The notes under the pieces were generated by a model. That model worked only from the letters and a program-made list of their open reading frames with translations. It did not search any database and was not told where the DNA came from. A DNA stretch of 64,000 bases from NCBI RefSeq assembly GCF_032118995.1, contig NC_092649.1:27773927-27837926 (forward strand), in the 5' to 3' direction. Position numbers and translations under genes: made by a program. Below are positions 10,094-21,777 of the stretch, piece by piece; the first letter of the stretch is position 1; each line of letters starts with the position of its first letter. This stretch comes from Asterias amurensis. Taxonomy: Eukaryota; Echinodermata; Asteroidea; Forcipulatida; Asteriidae.

Positions 10094-10700
10094 TGGGCCC
10101 AATTTCATAGAGCTGCTTAACAGTAAGCAAACTTTCTGGCTAAATGTAGCGACAAGATTGGCTTAAACACATGTTAAAGGCAGTGGACACTATTGGTACT
10201 TACTCAAAATAATTATTAGCAGAAAACTTTACTTTGAAACGATTAATGGGGAGCTATTGGTAGTATAAAACATTGTGAGAAACGGCTCCCTCTGAAGTAA
10301 TGTAGTTTTCAAGAAAGAAGTAATTTTTCAACAAATTTGATTTCGAGACCTCAGATTTAGAGTTTGAGGTCTCGAAATCAAGCATCTGAAAGCACACAAC
10401 TTCGTGTGACAAGGGTGTTTTTTCTTTCATCATTATCTCACAACTTCGACGACCAATTGTACTCAAATTTTCACAGGTTTATTATTTTATGCATATGTTG
10501 AGATACATCAAGTGAGGAGACTGGTCTTTGACAATTACCAATAGTGTCCAGCGTCTTTAAGCATAGCGTATTTTACAGGTTAGCAGGAAAAATAGGCAAC
10601 CATCTTCAGCGTTCACCATTGATTCATATTGTTATGTCATTCAATTTCATTCAGTAAGCACAAATCTGTCACTAAGCATCTCTATGAAAATTGAGCCCAC
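10094..10700. mobile_element. MITE (TTTCATAGAGCT family) carrying a nested TTAA element
   Basis: Outer edges GGGCCCAATTTCATAGAGCT and ATCTCTATGAAAATTGAGCC are imperfect inverted repeats. The outer element is interrupted by the TTAA element at 10,174-10,560. The uninterrupted relative at 6,276-6,515 runs through the same point (GCTTAAGCATA). Confidence 0.65.
10174..10560. mobile_element. 387-bp TTAA-flanked MITE
   Basis: Starts TTAAAGGCAGTGGACACTAT and ends with the mirror ATAGTGTCCAGCGTCTTTAA. TTAA at both ends suits a piggyBac-type target. The centre holds a small palindrome around GAGACCTCAGATTTAGAG. A second copy is at 35,432-35,805 and a decayed relative at about 60,230-60,550. Confidence 0.75.
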
Positions 10701-10935
10701 CTCTTTGAAGCCCAAAGGCACGCAATTTGCAAACTGTGCTAAAGCCAACACAAAAGTTGCATTTTCAAAAGGACTGTAAAGCTTGAAGGAATAGTCTGTT
10801 CACCTTTATCAAATGAAAATTAGAGTTATGATTATTACTGTGTCAAGGAACCATACCATAATGACTACAGAGTTATTATACATGTAGGTTACTATTCTAT
10901 CCGCAGTAGGATTTGAAAACTTTGCATGGTGGAAG

Positions 10936-11231
10936 TTTAAACCCATTGCACAATGTGCAGCGCACTTGCTTTACGCACAGCCAAGCGTACCATCCTTTTG
11001 TGCATGTTTTGACCCCAAAGAGACGCTCGTGCAAGTGCACTGCGGGTTGTGCAATGGGTCTATAAGAGAGGTTTGTTGTAACACCATGTGAATATCTTTT
11101 TTGAGTTCTCCCAAACTTTCCTGAAGACGAGCATACTGATTCAAAGATTGAGTTGTTAACCTCCGGATCTTTTAAGAACCAACACTACTCAAAAAGAGAT
11201 ATTCACATGGTGTTACTGCAAACCTCTCTTA
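10936..11231. repeat. two adjoining foldback MITEs
   Basis: The first hairpin (about 10,936-11,061) has arms ACCCATTGCACAATGTGCAG and GTTGTGCAATGGGT. The second (11,063-11,231) has arms TAAGAGAGGTTTGTTGTAAC and its mirror GTTACTGCAAACCTCTCTTA, extending over CACCATGTGAATATC. They abut with almost no spacer, so one probably inserted at the edge of the other. Confidence 0.65.
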
Positions 11232-11284
11232 GGAATTCCATTCTCTCATCTAATCTTGATTCAAGACGCTCTTAAATGGTGATA

Positions 11285-12920
11285 CCGTATTTTCCTGCGG
11301 ATAAGACGCTCGGCGGACAAGGCGCAGGACGCTAAAATGACCAAAAAAAATTCAAACGTCAGCAGACAAGGCGCACCGCCGCACAAGGCGCACGTTTAAC
11401 CGCAAACAAAAGAACACCTGGCGCCACCCGTTGTCGGTACATTGACACAAAGACGTAATTTGTTGCCTTTGAGAACCTACGTATACCGACCTTTATCCAA
11501 TCAGCCAACGCTGTATATTGTAAATAACATAAAGTTCGGCCCAATCAGCGGGCAGAAACCATGGTCCACGCACTGTCTAAGTTAATTTTATTTGCAACAT
11601 GAACACAATGCCTCCCTGGACACATCCATCCGACGTCCCCACAAACTACGAGGATCCTTGCTGATACAGATACATTGCAACGACAGACGGACGTAGCGTG
11701 TGGGTGTAGTAATGTATCCTCCGGCCGGGATGTCGCTGCATGCACATTAATATGCACATGTACACAGTGGATTGCGCTGCTCAATCTCGAGATTGCACAA
11801 CAGATGTTGGAGACCATGTGGGCACCGTATTGAACGATGTTCGCCGACGGGTTGCGCTAAGCCGTCGCATTTGCGCTGCCTGGAAATGCGCCAAAATTCC
11901 CACGTGACTGTGCGGATCCCAAGCATGCCCAGACATAGCCTGAACGTATGCAGTCAAATTCCATTGCGGACTTGAGAGCAGTGACTATTGGGCATCTATA
12001 TCACTGCACGTTCATTGTATCCAAAGGGAATCACTGGATCTAGCGGCAGGGACCTTCCGGATAAAGACAGGGGCGCAGTCTAGCCCACACGTCGAGTCTT
12101 GTCTCAATGCGTTTATTGCTGGTTCACGTATTTTTTACCAATAGAGAGCGTTTAACCTCACGCTATTATACAATGTTCCAAAACGCCCTCTAGCGTTCAA
12201 TGTTTCTTGTATTTATTGTCACACTCACAGTAACAACGACTATAGGCGTGATATCTGCTTTTGTGTTGCGTGATTAAATTTACAGACCTCGGAACGGTTG
12301 CGTTTTGGGGCTAATTTTCTGTGTCGTTTTGAGAGATTTTCGAGTCTGAACTTGGACATCGTTGATTTTACAGGCAAGTTTCATGCAAGGGCAACCATGA
12401 TTTTAACAACCGTTCCTACCCGAAGTTTTGAAGCAATAGAATAAAATAAACCCTCAAAGTTTACCACACAATAGCGGTTGGGTGAATGACGTTTGTATGA
12501 AGTTATTGACTGTCAATCGTTTTCGGAACGAATACCCGGCCACACAGAAAAACGTTTGTACACTGCCGACGTGTGTTGGACCGAAATTGCGGCATTAATG
12601 GAATGAAAGCACGGTCATGGGGTATAAACACGTTGCAGCATTGTTGGAATAGTTGGACCGTCTGGGGGATTGCGGCATTGTTCGAACGAAAATACGGTCA
12701 CAGTGTCTGAATTGCCTTGTTCGACCGCATTATTGAGTAAGGATTCTTCACACAAAGATCGTTGATTTGAACTGGACATGAAGGTATTTTTTATTTCACG
12801 CAGTGATCATAAAAAAAAATCAATCGTCAGCAGACAAGGCGCACCGAAAGATAAGACGCATCGATGTTTTTGGGGTCTAAAAAGTCAGATAAGACGCGTC
12901 TTATCCGCAGGAAAATACGG
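11285..12920. mobile_element. 1.64-kb pogo/Tigger-like element flanked by TA
   Basis: Terminal inverted repeats CCGTATTTTCCTGCGGATAA and TTATCCGCAGGAAAATACGG are perfect over 20 bases and flanked by TA on both sides. Subterminal motifs GACAAGGCGCACCG and CAGACAAGGCGCAC recur at both ends, typical of pogo-Tigger (Tc1/mariner) families. The interior of about 1.5 kb has no transposase-sized frame, so it is non-autonomous. Confidence 0.75.
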
Positions 12921-13111
12921 TAATCGTTAAATCAGGCTTTTATAACAGCACCCTCTAGTGTTTGATCGCAGTGCAAGCGATACAACGTCTTGGATCAAGA
13001 CTACTCCACCTGCTTCTCTCTACAAAAGCATCTTGTGTTTAGTGAACCCAACTTCCCCTGAGGTAAGTAACCAAAAAAGCATAGAGTTCCGCAAGTCCTT
13101 CCGATGCTTAC

Positions 13112-13299
13112 CTTGCTGATTCCTGTTCTGGGCTGTTGGGTACGTCAGCATGGGGGTCATGTGACTGACTGGTAGTATCTCCAGTTTGATTTGATCTGAG
13201 GCTGTGGCAAGGAGCTGCATGGCTTCGGGTACCGACATGTGGCTAGTCTTGGCGCTGTCGATAGACAAGATCTCATCGCCGACATTGAGGGCGCCACAT
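13112..13299 (-). CDS. GRIP1: GRIP exon 8: second half of PDZ3
   Basis: 188-base exon, acceptor CTGACAG, donor GTAAGC. It encodes RCGALNVGDEILSIDSAKTS, helix VPEAMQLLATASDQ, strand IKLEILPVSH, then a linker ending NRNQQ (about residues 306-368). Vertebrate GRIP1 reads RCGALHVGDHILSIDGTSM and VKLEILPHH. Phase 2 in, phase 1 out. Confidence 0.95.
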
Positions 13300-13453
13300 C
13301 TGTCAGAGCAATAAACGGAAGCCAAATAATTAGTATTATCTTCAAGCAGGCTTGAATAGTTGACTCTGTAGCATTTCAAGGACACCAAGGTAATGACCAC
13401 TGGGCATGGAAGCAATCGCCTTTGTTGCCTCCGTGAAGTATCAGGCCTGAGTG

Positions 13454-13540
13454 GATTTCACAAAGAGTTAAGACTTGTCTTATCTCGAGTAACTCATCCT
13501 AACTTAAAACTAGCCTTAGGTTTTTAATATCTCCTAGGAC

Positions 13541-13581
<41 letters not shown>

Positions 13582-13887
13582 CTATAATAACTCCTTAAAC
13601 CATCTCAGCTCCCTGGTGGGGAGTATGCAGCCTGTGCAACATTAATATGCGCTACTCGGCTAAATCAATCACAAGAACCATCTCTGCCCTCACAGGTACC
13701 CATTTACCCCTGGGTGGAGAGAAGCAATTATAGTTAAGTATCTTGCTCAAGGACACAAGTGTCACGACCGGGATTCGAACTCACACTCTGCTGAAGAGAA
13801 GCACCAGAGCTCGAGTTCGGTGCTCTTATCCGCTCGGACACAACACCCTCACGACTAGTCCTCAGTTAGCCTAACTCTTTGTGAAAG
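13454..13887. mobile_element. MITE split by a nested SINE
   Basis: The outer arms GATTTCACAAAGAGTTAAGA and CTAACTCTTTGTGAAA mirror each other, and inner motifs (AACTCATCCTAACTTAAAAC, CTAGTCCTCAGTTAG) fit the family seen at 27,791-27,950. A full SINE occupies the middle (13,536-13,850). Confidence 0.6.
13536..13850 (-). repeat. tRNA-derived SINE with (ATT)n tail
   Basis: On the minus strand: a tRNA-Ser/Leu-like head with a long variable arm (GTGTCCGAGCGGATAAGAGC ... GAGTTCGAATCCCGG), then a conserved body with TGTCCTTGAGCAAGATACTT and GGTACCTGTGAGGGCAGAG, ending in a run of about 14 ATT triplets. This is a complete-looking SINE copy. Diverged relatives of the body are near 17,860 and 31,090-31,180. 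Confidence 0.75.
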
Positions 13888-13929
13888 CGACCCCAGCAAG
13901 GCTATTTTGATGAAAAATAATGTTCCAAC

Positions 13930-14077
13930 CTGTCTGCAATACTAGCTGGCTTGACTGCGTCGATGACAACAACTGATTTAGACCCTTTGCTCACAGCGCT
14001 TAGAGTCACTCCTAGACTGGCACCAGGGGTCTTGGCAACTTCAATCAGTAATGGACCGGTGGCATTTCTTACGGCTT
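13930..14077 (-). CDS. GRIP1: GRIP exon 7: first half of PDZ3
   Basis: 148-base exon, acceptor CCCACAG, donor GTTGGA (weaker than the others). It encodes [40 protein letters not shown] and [10 protein letters not shown], about residues 257-305. Vertebrate GRIP1 has [20 protein letters not shown], one of the closest matches in the gene. SLGV is the peptide-binding loop. Confidence 0.96.
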
Positions 14078-14758
14078 CTGTGGGTTGGATTAAAGAAAAG
14101 GCAAGAAACTTCATCAGAACGAGATGTTGGATAGCAATGATGTAATACACATTGGGAGTAAAGACCAGTTCTAATTCATGCGAATTGTGAAAGCGAAGCA
14201 AATCTTGATGCCACAATTGGAAAACAGTGCATTAGGTATTGTTTCCAATAACATAACTCGCTTCGCATTGGTTTCGTGTGAAGTATGATATGGGCTAAAG
14301 TCAAGTGTGAAACTTTTGATAGCACCACACAACTTTCAGTTAAAAAGGTATATATGCAAGTGTCGTGCAAGTAGTAATACATAATTTGTTTATAATATAG
14401 ATGTGTAATAAAGAACAAAATGAAGATTAACATGCATGACATACATTTGTAAGTTGTCATTGGCCCACAACATTCTAACAGATAGTTAATAATAATAATA
14501 ATGGGCAATTACAGAGCACTCTTACACTGGGTACTACAGCGCTTTACAAAAAAACAGTACATTAAGCGAAGCAAATAAATAAATGCACAAATAATGGGAG
14601 AGGCACATGGTCCTCATCAGTCAGTTCTTAGATGTATCTTGAAAAGTGTCAGTGACTCTGCAGAACGAATTTTATGAGGGAGACAGTTTTAAAGGCTTGG
14701 GGTGTTTACGTAAAAGCATGATCGCCAGCAGCAACCTTTGGAACTGAACCAAAGTGGA

Positions 14759-14956
14759 CTGGGTCCAGTTTCATAAAGCTGTTAAGCAGAAAAAACTGCT
14801 TGACAAATGTTATTGCTTAGTGAAAATTGAGTGGGGCACCAATCACAACATTGTAAACCAGATGTAATTTTGGCTGGTAACCAGTTTCTGTTAAGCAACA
14901 CTTTTCTGTGCTTAGCAAGTTTTTGTGCTTAGAGGGCCTATGAAACTTGGCCCTTG
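14759..14956. repeat. MITE, TTTCATAGAGCT family
   Basis: Edges GGGTCCAGTTTCATAAAGCT and GCCTATGAAACTTGGCCC are imperfect inverted repeats; internal GCTTAGCAAGTTTTTGTGCT recurs in the relatives at 15,328 and 20,339. No coding frame. Confidence 0.65.
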
Positions 14957-15927
14957 CACAAGGGAAAAGGCCATCATGATACCTCACAGTTCTTTCGGAA
15001 TGGATCCAGTGAACGAATGAAGTTTTTGATTGGAAGTTATTCACACTTCAAATGAAAGAGATGCTAATTAGAAGTGATGACTTAAAGACCAGAAAGACCT
15101 TTGACCTCCATTTATGACACACTGGTGGGATAAGTCAGAATGTCATTGATGAAACGCCGACTTGGCAAATGGCGCACTTGCGGAAATCCGAATTACTGAC
15201 ACATCTTTGGAGATGTGAAACTCGGGGGATAATCCAAGAATGAGTGGGGTTCCTGTGAATTTGTCATTCGTAAAATTCTACTTGCTACTTAGTTCTTGAA
15301 AAAACGTAGGAACATTTTATGTGCTAAGCAAGTTTTTGTGCTGACAGGCTTTATGAAAATGGGCCCAAGGTCTATACATGTACATCACGGGTCATTTTAT
15401 TTCTCAAGAGCTAACAACAAGAACATGCAGTGAGGAAGAAAAAGTGTGAACTTCTGGGGGAATGCATGGGATAAGGAAAGATCCCCTTTGACTCGTTGTT
15501 TTTGTTGTTGTTTTTTCATTAAAAGGTATGGTCATAGATTTGTTTTTGTCATCTTGATTGAAATGATAGGCAATTATCTAGAGCAAGATACAATAACAGT
15601 CGCATGTGACAGTTTTGAGATGCATGTAGTGTCCATTTGCTGAGAAAACAAAACACTATCGTGGTATTTTCTCAAGAACGTTGAATCCATCCACGATTAG
15701 TGGGTACAAACCGCATCTCTGGCCCCAACATTTGTGAATGGACACCAACCCTCAGAAATCTGAGAAAAGATTCCCAGATTCAAATGGTAAAAAGTTATCC
15801 AAACCATATATCTTCGAAGGGAATCCTTTCTCAAAATAGTTTTTATTATCAACAGCTGCAGTGTATCTCCCCAGGTAAGTTTTTGCGGTAATTATTTTAA
15901 TGTGTACCATCACAAAAATGAGAACAA

Positions 15928-16286
15928 TTAAACGAACACGTTGCCTTGGATTGGTCGAGTTGGTCTTTGAAAAGCGTTTGTAACCGTTTTTTATAAAATG
16001 CATATGATAAGAAAGATATTTAAAATAGAATATAATGATCCACACAAGTATCACTCGAAATTGCGTGGTTTTCCTTTTACCTCGTTGACAAACATGGTCG
16101 GCCATTTATGGGAGTCAAATTTTTTACTCCCATAAATGGCCGACCACGCAATTTCGAGGCAAATGTGTGTGGATCATTGCATTCTACTTTTAAAACATTT
16201 TTCTAACCATATGCATTTTATAACAAACGGTTACAAACGCTTATCAAAGACCAACTCGACCGATCCAAGGCAACGTGTTCCTTTAA
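15928..16286. mobile_element. 359-bp TTAA-flanked palindromic MITE
   Basis: The whole element folds back on itself: outer arms AACACGTTGCCTTGGAT and ATCCAAGGCAACGTGTT, then TTGGTCTTTG with its mirror, then TTACAAACGCTT with its mirror, and a centre TTTATGGGAGT...ACTCCCATAAA around about 10 bases. TTAA lies at both ends. Stem length is about 170 bases with few mismatches, so the copy is young or conserved. Confidence 0.78.
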
Positions 16287-16743
16287 ACAATACTCAACAG
16301 AAACAATAACATCAATTAATGTGGCAATAAGTTGAGGTGAAGTACCTTTTTAAGCAGGAGTCCAGGGTGCTTTGTTATATAGAAGGATAGTTTGATTAGT
16401 AACAAAGAATAAATAATTCATCCATTAAAAAGTCATAAATAATGAGAGTGAACTGTTTTATTTGAAATGTGGTAAAACGTCAATGAGGAATGAGGATGTG
16501 ACACTCTATACCAAAAACCAGGCACTTCTCGAAACTGAGTTTGATTGCTCGTCAAATAAATGAGAAGATCTTTCAAATAACAATCAATTAGTAAATATTT
16601 ACCAACATTGTAGAATTCGTGAGAAACCAAATCATATTGATAATTAGAAGTAATTGCGATAAGGTTTTTGGTCCATACAGCTGTGTATTGACGGCTCTAA
16701 CGGTCCATGATGAACAGTGCCCTCTCTTGACATGAAAACTCAC

Positions 16744-16889
16744 CCATAATGGAGACATCGTAGTCCACACGGAACGTGGCATCAGTGCTGCTCTGTTTGA
16801 TGGTATTCAAGGCCTCCATGTGAGTCAAGTTGGAGAGGTTGATTCCATCTACTGACAGGATCCTGTCTCCTACCTTCAATGTGCCGTCC
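16744..16889 (-). CDS. GRIP1: GRIP exon 6: second half of PDZ2
   Basis: 146-base exon, acceptor TTCCCAAG, donor GTGAGT. It encodes RDGTLKVGDRILSVDGINLS, helix HMEALNTIKQSSTD and strand ATFRVDYDVSIM (about residues 208-256). Vertebrate: REGTIKPGDRLLSVDGIRL and LLIEYDVSVM. Phase 2 in, phase 1 out. Confidence 0.95.
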
Positions 16890-17192
16890 CTTGGGAAAGA
16901 AAGACAAGTTAAGTCCGAAATGCATCAATAAATATCTCAAAACTGTCAGTAGCTCTTGTAAAAGTAGTTCTCAGGTTTTGTTTGTTTGTTTGTTTTTTAA
17001 AACGATCTTCCCATCAAGGGAACTCAGCAAACTCCCACAGGGGGATAAAAGCCAAGCTGGCAACAGCCAATCTCTCTCAAACAAACATTGGTTTAATGTC
17101 TATGATTATGAATTGCACAAATCATGAAATTGTGATTCAGTAACTAGATGTCGGTACGACAATATTTATTCAAGTCATTGTGAAATTAGCAG

Positions 17193-17268
17193 TTAGCTGG
17201 GGGGTTCGAACCCACAACCTTGTGACTGCAAGTCCTGCAGTCTAACCACTTGACCACAGTGCTCTTAA
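17193..17268 (-). repeat. tRNA-derived SINE head
   Basis: The minus strand reads GTGGTCAAGTGGTTAGACTG (A-box region), a 6-base anticodon stem GACTGC/GCAGTC and B-box GGTTCGAACCC. It looks nearly tRNA-like, but the acceptor stem ends do not pair, so I call it a SINE remnant. Confidence 0.5.
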
Positions 17269-17567
17269 GCTTAGTGCAAATATCTGTAAGAAGAGTCAAG
17301 TTTGCATTGCACTGCTATCGTCACACTGAGCTTCAAGCTAGCAAGCTTTGTGCTTTGGGAACCCAAGTAAGGTGAAGCCCAAAGAGGATGAGGTTACCCA
17401 ACCTGTGTGGACATACTATGCAGGGACACTGGCTATGTGACAAAAGATGAAATATTATGTACACAAAAAGAGATCCGGGGACACTTCTCTTGTGACATCA
17501 TACACTTGACATCGACGAAACATCTTATTATTTTCCTGACATAACCATTTTCCACAAATTCCCTTAC

Positions 17568-17730
17568 CTGTCGGCCGGCCCTCCAGACCTGATGTGAGTG
17601 ATCGTCAAAGGGCGTGTCTTACTAGGATTGGGATTGACTCCACCTCTTATCGTGAAACCATAGCTACCGTCCTCCTTAGCCAATCGTATCTCCACATTCT
17701 TGGAAGTGACTGTGACACCATTGTCTTGGA
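17568..17730 (-). CDS. GRIP1: GRIP exon 5: first half of PDZ2
   Basis: 163-base exon, acceptor TTTTATAG, donor GTAAGG. It encodes VQDNGVTVTSKNVEIRLAKE, DGSYGFTIRGGVNPNPSKTR and PLTITHIRSGGPAD, about residues 154-207. YGFTIRGG is the PDZ2 loop (vertebrate FGFVIRGG). Phase 1 in, phase 2 out. Confidence 0.96.
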
Positions 17731-18227
17731 CTATAAAAAAAAAATTAAAAAAGTTTTGTCATACAGGAAAAAGTGTGCCCAATGACATTGTAGTTTGTGG
17801 TGCTGCATGCTGCAGAGTTCTGTGATTTCTCCTGTTCATTGGGCCTTCAGCATTCTTAAACAATCTCAACTCCTTGGAAGTTTGCAGCACCCGCAGCCAA
17901 ATTGGATCACAGGTAACTAATCATTCACATTAGCAATAAATAGGAAGTGTATTCTGCTCTACCAACCTGACTCCTACAACCTACATCTCCATGGACAAAG
18001 AAGGGGGTAACCCTGTTTCAGCCCCAGGAGTAGGTAGCAACATGCCCCTGGTGGCAGTTGATAGCCCAAATCAGTTAAGTGTAGCCCTTACCGTAAAGTG
18101 GCTGTCCGGCTTCGTGAATTGGGCAATATCTTATTTAAAAATATGTTATTTAAACCCCCATTGGTTTCCACTTTGGGGTAAACTTTTTGGGATATTTCTG
18201 TAGAATTTGTCCTTTCTTACAACACAC

Positions 18228-18437
18228 CTGTTGGGGGGATTTCATATTCTATCTCCAATGACACTCGGTCCCCGGCATTCTTTAAGAGATTGATAACGTC
18301 TTCGTGTTTGAGCTTTGCCGTCTTGATACCGCTGACCGCCGTGATGAGGTCACCCATCTGTAAGAGGTCACTACGTTGGGCCACACCCCCAGTGCGCATA
18401 TTTGTTGCCCGCGGGCGGCCATCTTTGTCAACACCAC
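18228..18437 (-). CDS. GRIP1: GRIP exon 4: most of PDZ1
   Basis: 210-base exon, acceptor TGAACAG, donor GTGTGT, phase 1 at both ends. It encodes GVDKDGRPRATNMRTGGVAQ, RSDLLQMGDLITAVSGIKTA, helix HEDVINLLKNAGD and strand VSLEIEYEIPPT, about residues 84-153. Vertebrate GRIP1: [20 protein letters not shown]. PDZ1 lacks the phase-2 intron that splits PDZ2 to PDZ6. Confidence 0.96.
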
Positions 18438-18861
18438 CTGTTCATAGGATAAAAAACAGAGAGAGAAACTGAAGGTGCTTCTTCATATATTTGGGGACCT
18501 CTCTTAAATATTTTTGTTTGTCATGTTAGCTATTACATGTACATGTAGGTCTACCACTTTTACTACCACAGCACAGGTCATTTTAGTCGGTAAGTAATTT
18601 GCTGAAAATATTTTCGATTGGATTTTTCTTTTTAGCGTAATTTTTTCTTTCTTGGCTTGGTTGGGAACATAATTGTGTAAAATGTAAAGTCTAGATTTTA
18701 ATGTTTAAATCACATGAGCTATCAGGCTCCTGAACCCCAACTCTTAATAATTAATTCCTGAAAGGGTACAATTCTGCTTGGAAGAAACCGATCACCAGCC
18801 AAAATGCCATATAGTGCTAATTCCCTGCTAAATTTCGCCAAGTAGAAAACAAATGGCTACG

Positions 18862-19062
18862 CACCATTTCATAGAGCTTGCTCAAACAGAAGATATTGCT
18901 TGACAACCTTCTGTGCTACATCAAATAAATCAACAGGATACCGATCACAGATCATACATGTGACATGGTATTTTGGCCGGTAACCTTATTCTGATAAGCA
19001 ATTTTTGTTTCTGCTTCAGGCCGTTTGATTTGCCTGGGCAGTTCTATGAAACTGGGCCTTGG
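18862..19062. repeat. MITE, TTTCATAGAGCT family
   Basis: Left edge ACCATTTCATAGAGCTTGCT, right edge GGCAGTTCTATGAAACTGGG, with the shared body ACATGTGACATGGTATTTTG. Same family as 4,118-4,540. Confidence 0.6.
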
Positions 19063-21777
19063 TCATTGCCTCATTGCCATATGACGAATATTCCCTCCGA
19101 CATTCCCTAATTGATTGCCCTTTACACAAGCAGGACGCTGGCCCTAATCCTTACCCACTGTAACAGTTTCATGAGACACACCTAAGTATAAACTGACATT
19201 TACATCATAATTTTAATCTCTGTAGTCCATGCAGTGGCCTTCTTGTGGTGATAACAGAACACATGAAAACATAAACAATCAATCAACACACTCAAAGGTT
19301 ATCAACAAGAAATAACTCTTGGAGGATCCCCAAGAGACATTAAAACAAGACAATGATGTAATGAATGAGGCCTGACTACTACTAACCAGATAGTTCTGCA
19401 CATAGAGCAAGGACCAGGGGCTTTTTCCCAAACTTGGCTTAAGCCGTCATAAACTTACTGCAGATGCGAATGCGATACAAATTTGACATCACAAATTTGC
19501 AAAACAAAAATTAGGGAAGTTGTGCTAAACTCCTGCGAAATATTTGCTGCAAAACCAAACATGTAACGTCGAAATTTGCTTCACATTCACATGCGTATTC
19601 GCAGGAAGAATGCACCGGCTTAAGGCTATGTCATAATTGGTGGCTACAGCTGCGGCTACGGCTGGTTTCATCATGCATTACAGTATTAGGACATCCTTAG
19701 CAACAGTCGTAGCCACTAATTCTGATACAGCCAAAGATTTGAAAAAGTACCCGTAATGGTTACCACGTGACCCCACGTGACCTTTCCATGTACATTATAA
19801 CCTGTTTGCCTTCTGAGCTCATTCTTTACATATGGATACATACCCACGTTAGTCACGTCAGTCAACGTGGTTCACATGCAACTTCCTATAAATACTACAT
19901 GTAGTCACTATAAATATCCAACATTTGTATCAATCGCAAAGGAAATGTGACTTTTCCTTTTCCTAAAGCAATTAGGGTAGGTGTGAGTGGGCGTGTGTGC
20001 GTACATAAAAGGTAGACGACGGTTAAATTCCATCTATCTAAATTATTTTTAATGTATATCATTCTGTAGTTTATTTGTTTTTCATAACGTGGTTGGTTGT
20101 TTTTTTCTGTTGAAACCATAAGTGGAATTAGTATCTATTTCGATGGTGTTTTTTCATATAAACCATTTTTCTATTGAAAATCAATATTATGTCAAAAATT
20201 CACATCAGTCTGTGGTTCACTTCTGTTTTTGTAGTGTGTTTTTTCTCTTATGAAACCTAAACTGGAAATGTTATACTATAAATTGAGTGGAGCACCAGCC
20301 ACAACAATGCAAACTGTTTCTGCTAAGCGATACTATTCTGTGCTTAGCAAATGTTTGTGTCTACAGGCTTCATGAAATTGGACCATGTTTGCCATCCCAG
20401 CATAACTGCAACACTCAAAGAAATGACCAATAATGAAACCATTTTGGGTTATGCATCCCCAACTAAACTTTTCTGACATGACCTCCCTTTGCAAAGGCTG
20501 GGTCACGCCAAACTTGATTTCAACACGTCAATACCCAGCCTAGGCAAATTGTAAAGGCTTGGTCTGCCTGGAACAGTGGGCAGAAATGTCTATGTGACCA
20601 CAGTTGCTTTTATATCTGTATGATGAGTTTGGTTTGCCTGTAAACAGGATGAACGCCGTGCTACAAACAGACTTGGTCTGTGCGCACATGATGTCCGACC
20701 ACACCACGTCTAGCATGTCCAAAGTATGATTCAAGTACGAAAATTCTGTTGCAGTATGTCCTTCTCATTTTAGGTAACTCTAACCTTGTCTATTAAATAC
20801 AGGACGGGATGGTCGCCCAAAAGTGTTGATCAGGCTCAAAGTTCTGAAGCACCATCCCGATCAAACCCGTCCGAGCCCGTCCCTGAGGTTCGTAAACAGA
20901 CAGTAAAAAGTTGCTACTGTGTCCACTCCATTTGCACACTGTTTAAGCCCGTTTGGCTACATTTTTCAGAACGTAGTGAGAATTGAGTTCAGGGTGATTT
21001 GGCTATTACTTTCTCCACAATTCACGATATTTCAAACAGGAAATATTGTAACCCAACCGGAACTAATGAGCTCACTCTCTGGATTCAAACTAACAAAAGA
21101 TATATCAGATTTATCAGAGAGTGACAGGAAGTTGGTTTCCTGAACAGTAAGCATTCAGGCCCTGAACTTAGAATAAGGGAGATTTTGAGGCAAATGTCCA
21201 GAAGGGACGCTTCTTGAGACTGATTTCTGTTGGCAGGGATAGATCAAGAAACAGTGATATGGTAATAGAGAAAGTCAAACCACATTGTGCAATGTGACTT
21301 TACATAATTTTGTTTATAGAGAGACGGCTTGAACTGATGTTACATGTGGTTAGAATCTGCCCATTAGCCTGCCATTTTTGGGGGTCAATTTAAAGACGAT
21401 GCCTACCAAACCAACAAAGATATCGTCCAGGTCTGGAATGAAACAGAGGCCATAGAGATCATAGCCTCTGTCGCCCTGGACTTGGCCTTGGTGCCCCTTC
21501 AAAAGATTCCTAGGCTTTAACAATTTGGCAATGTGGCCACTGCAAAAGGAAAATGCCTTGCCCTCTTAAAGAAAGAAATTCCAGACCTGATCGCCTAGAT
21601 GCGCACTGCACAGGGAAATAACCAACAAATCCTGGGTGAATGTACACCTACAAGCGAATTTCATCTCAAGACCACTTAACCTATGTCACCCGAGCCACTG
21701 AACCTGTAGTTTGCTGAAACTCACTCAAAGAAACACATGCAATGTTAGTTTTCTTGGGTTTTAAACCATTTGTTTAC

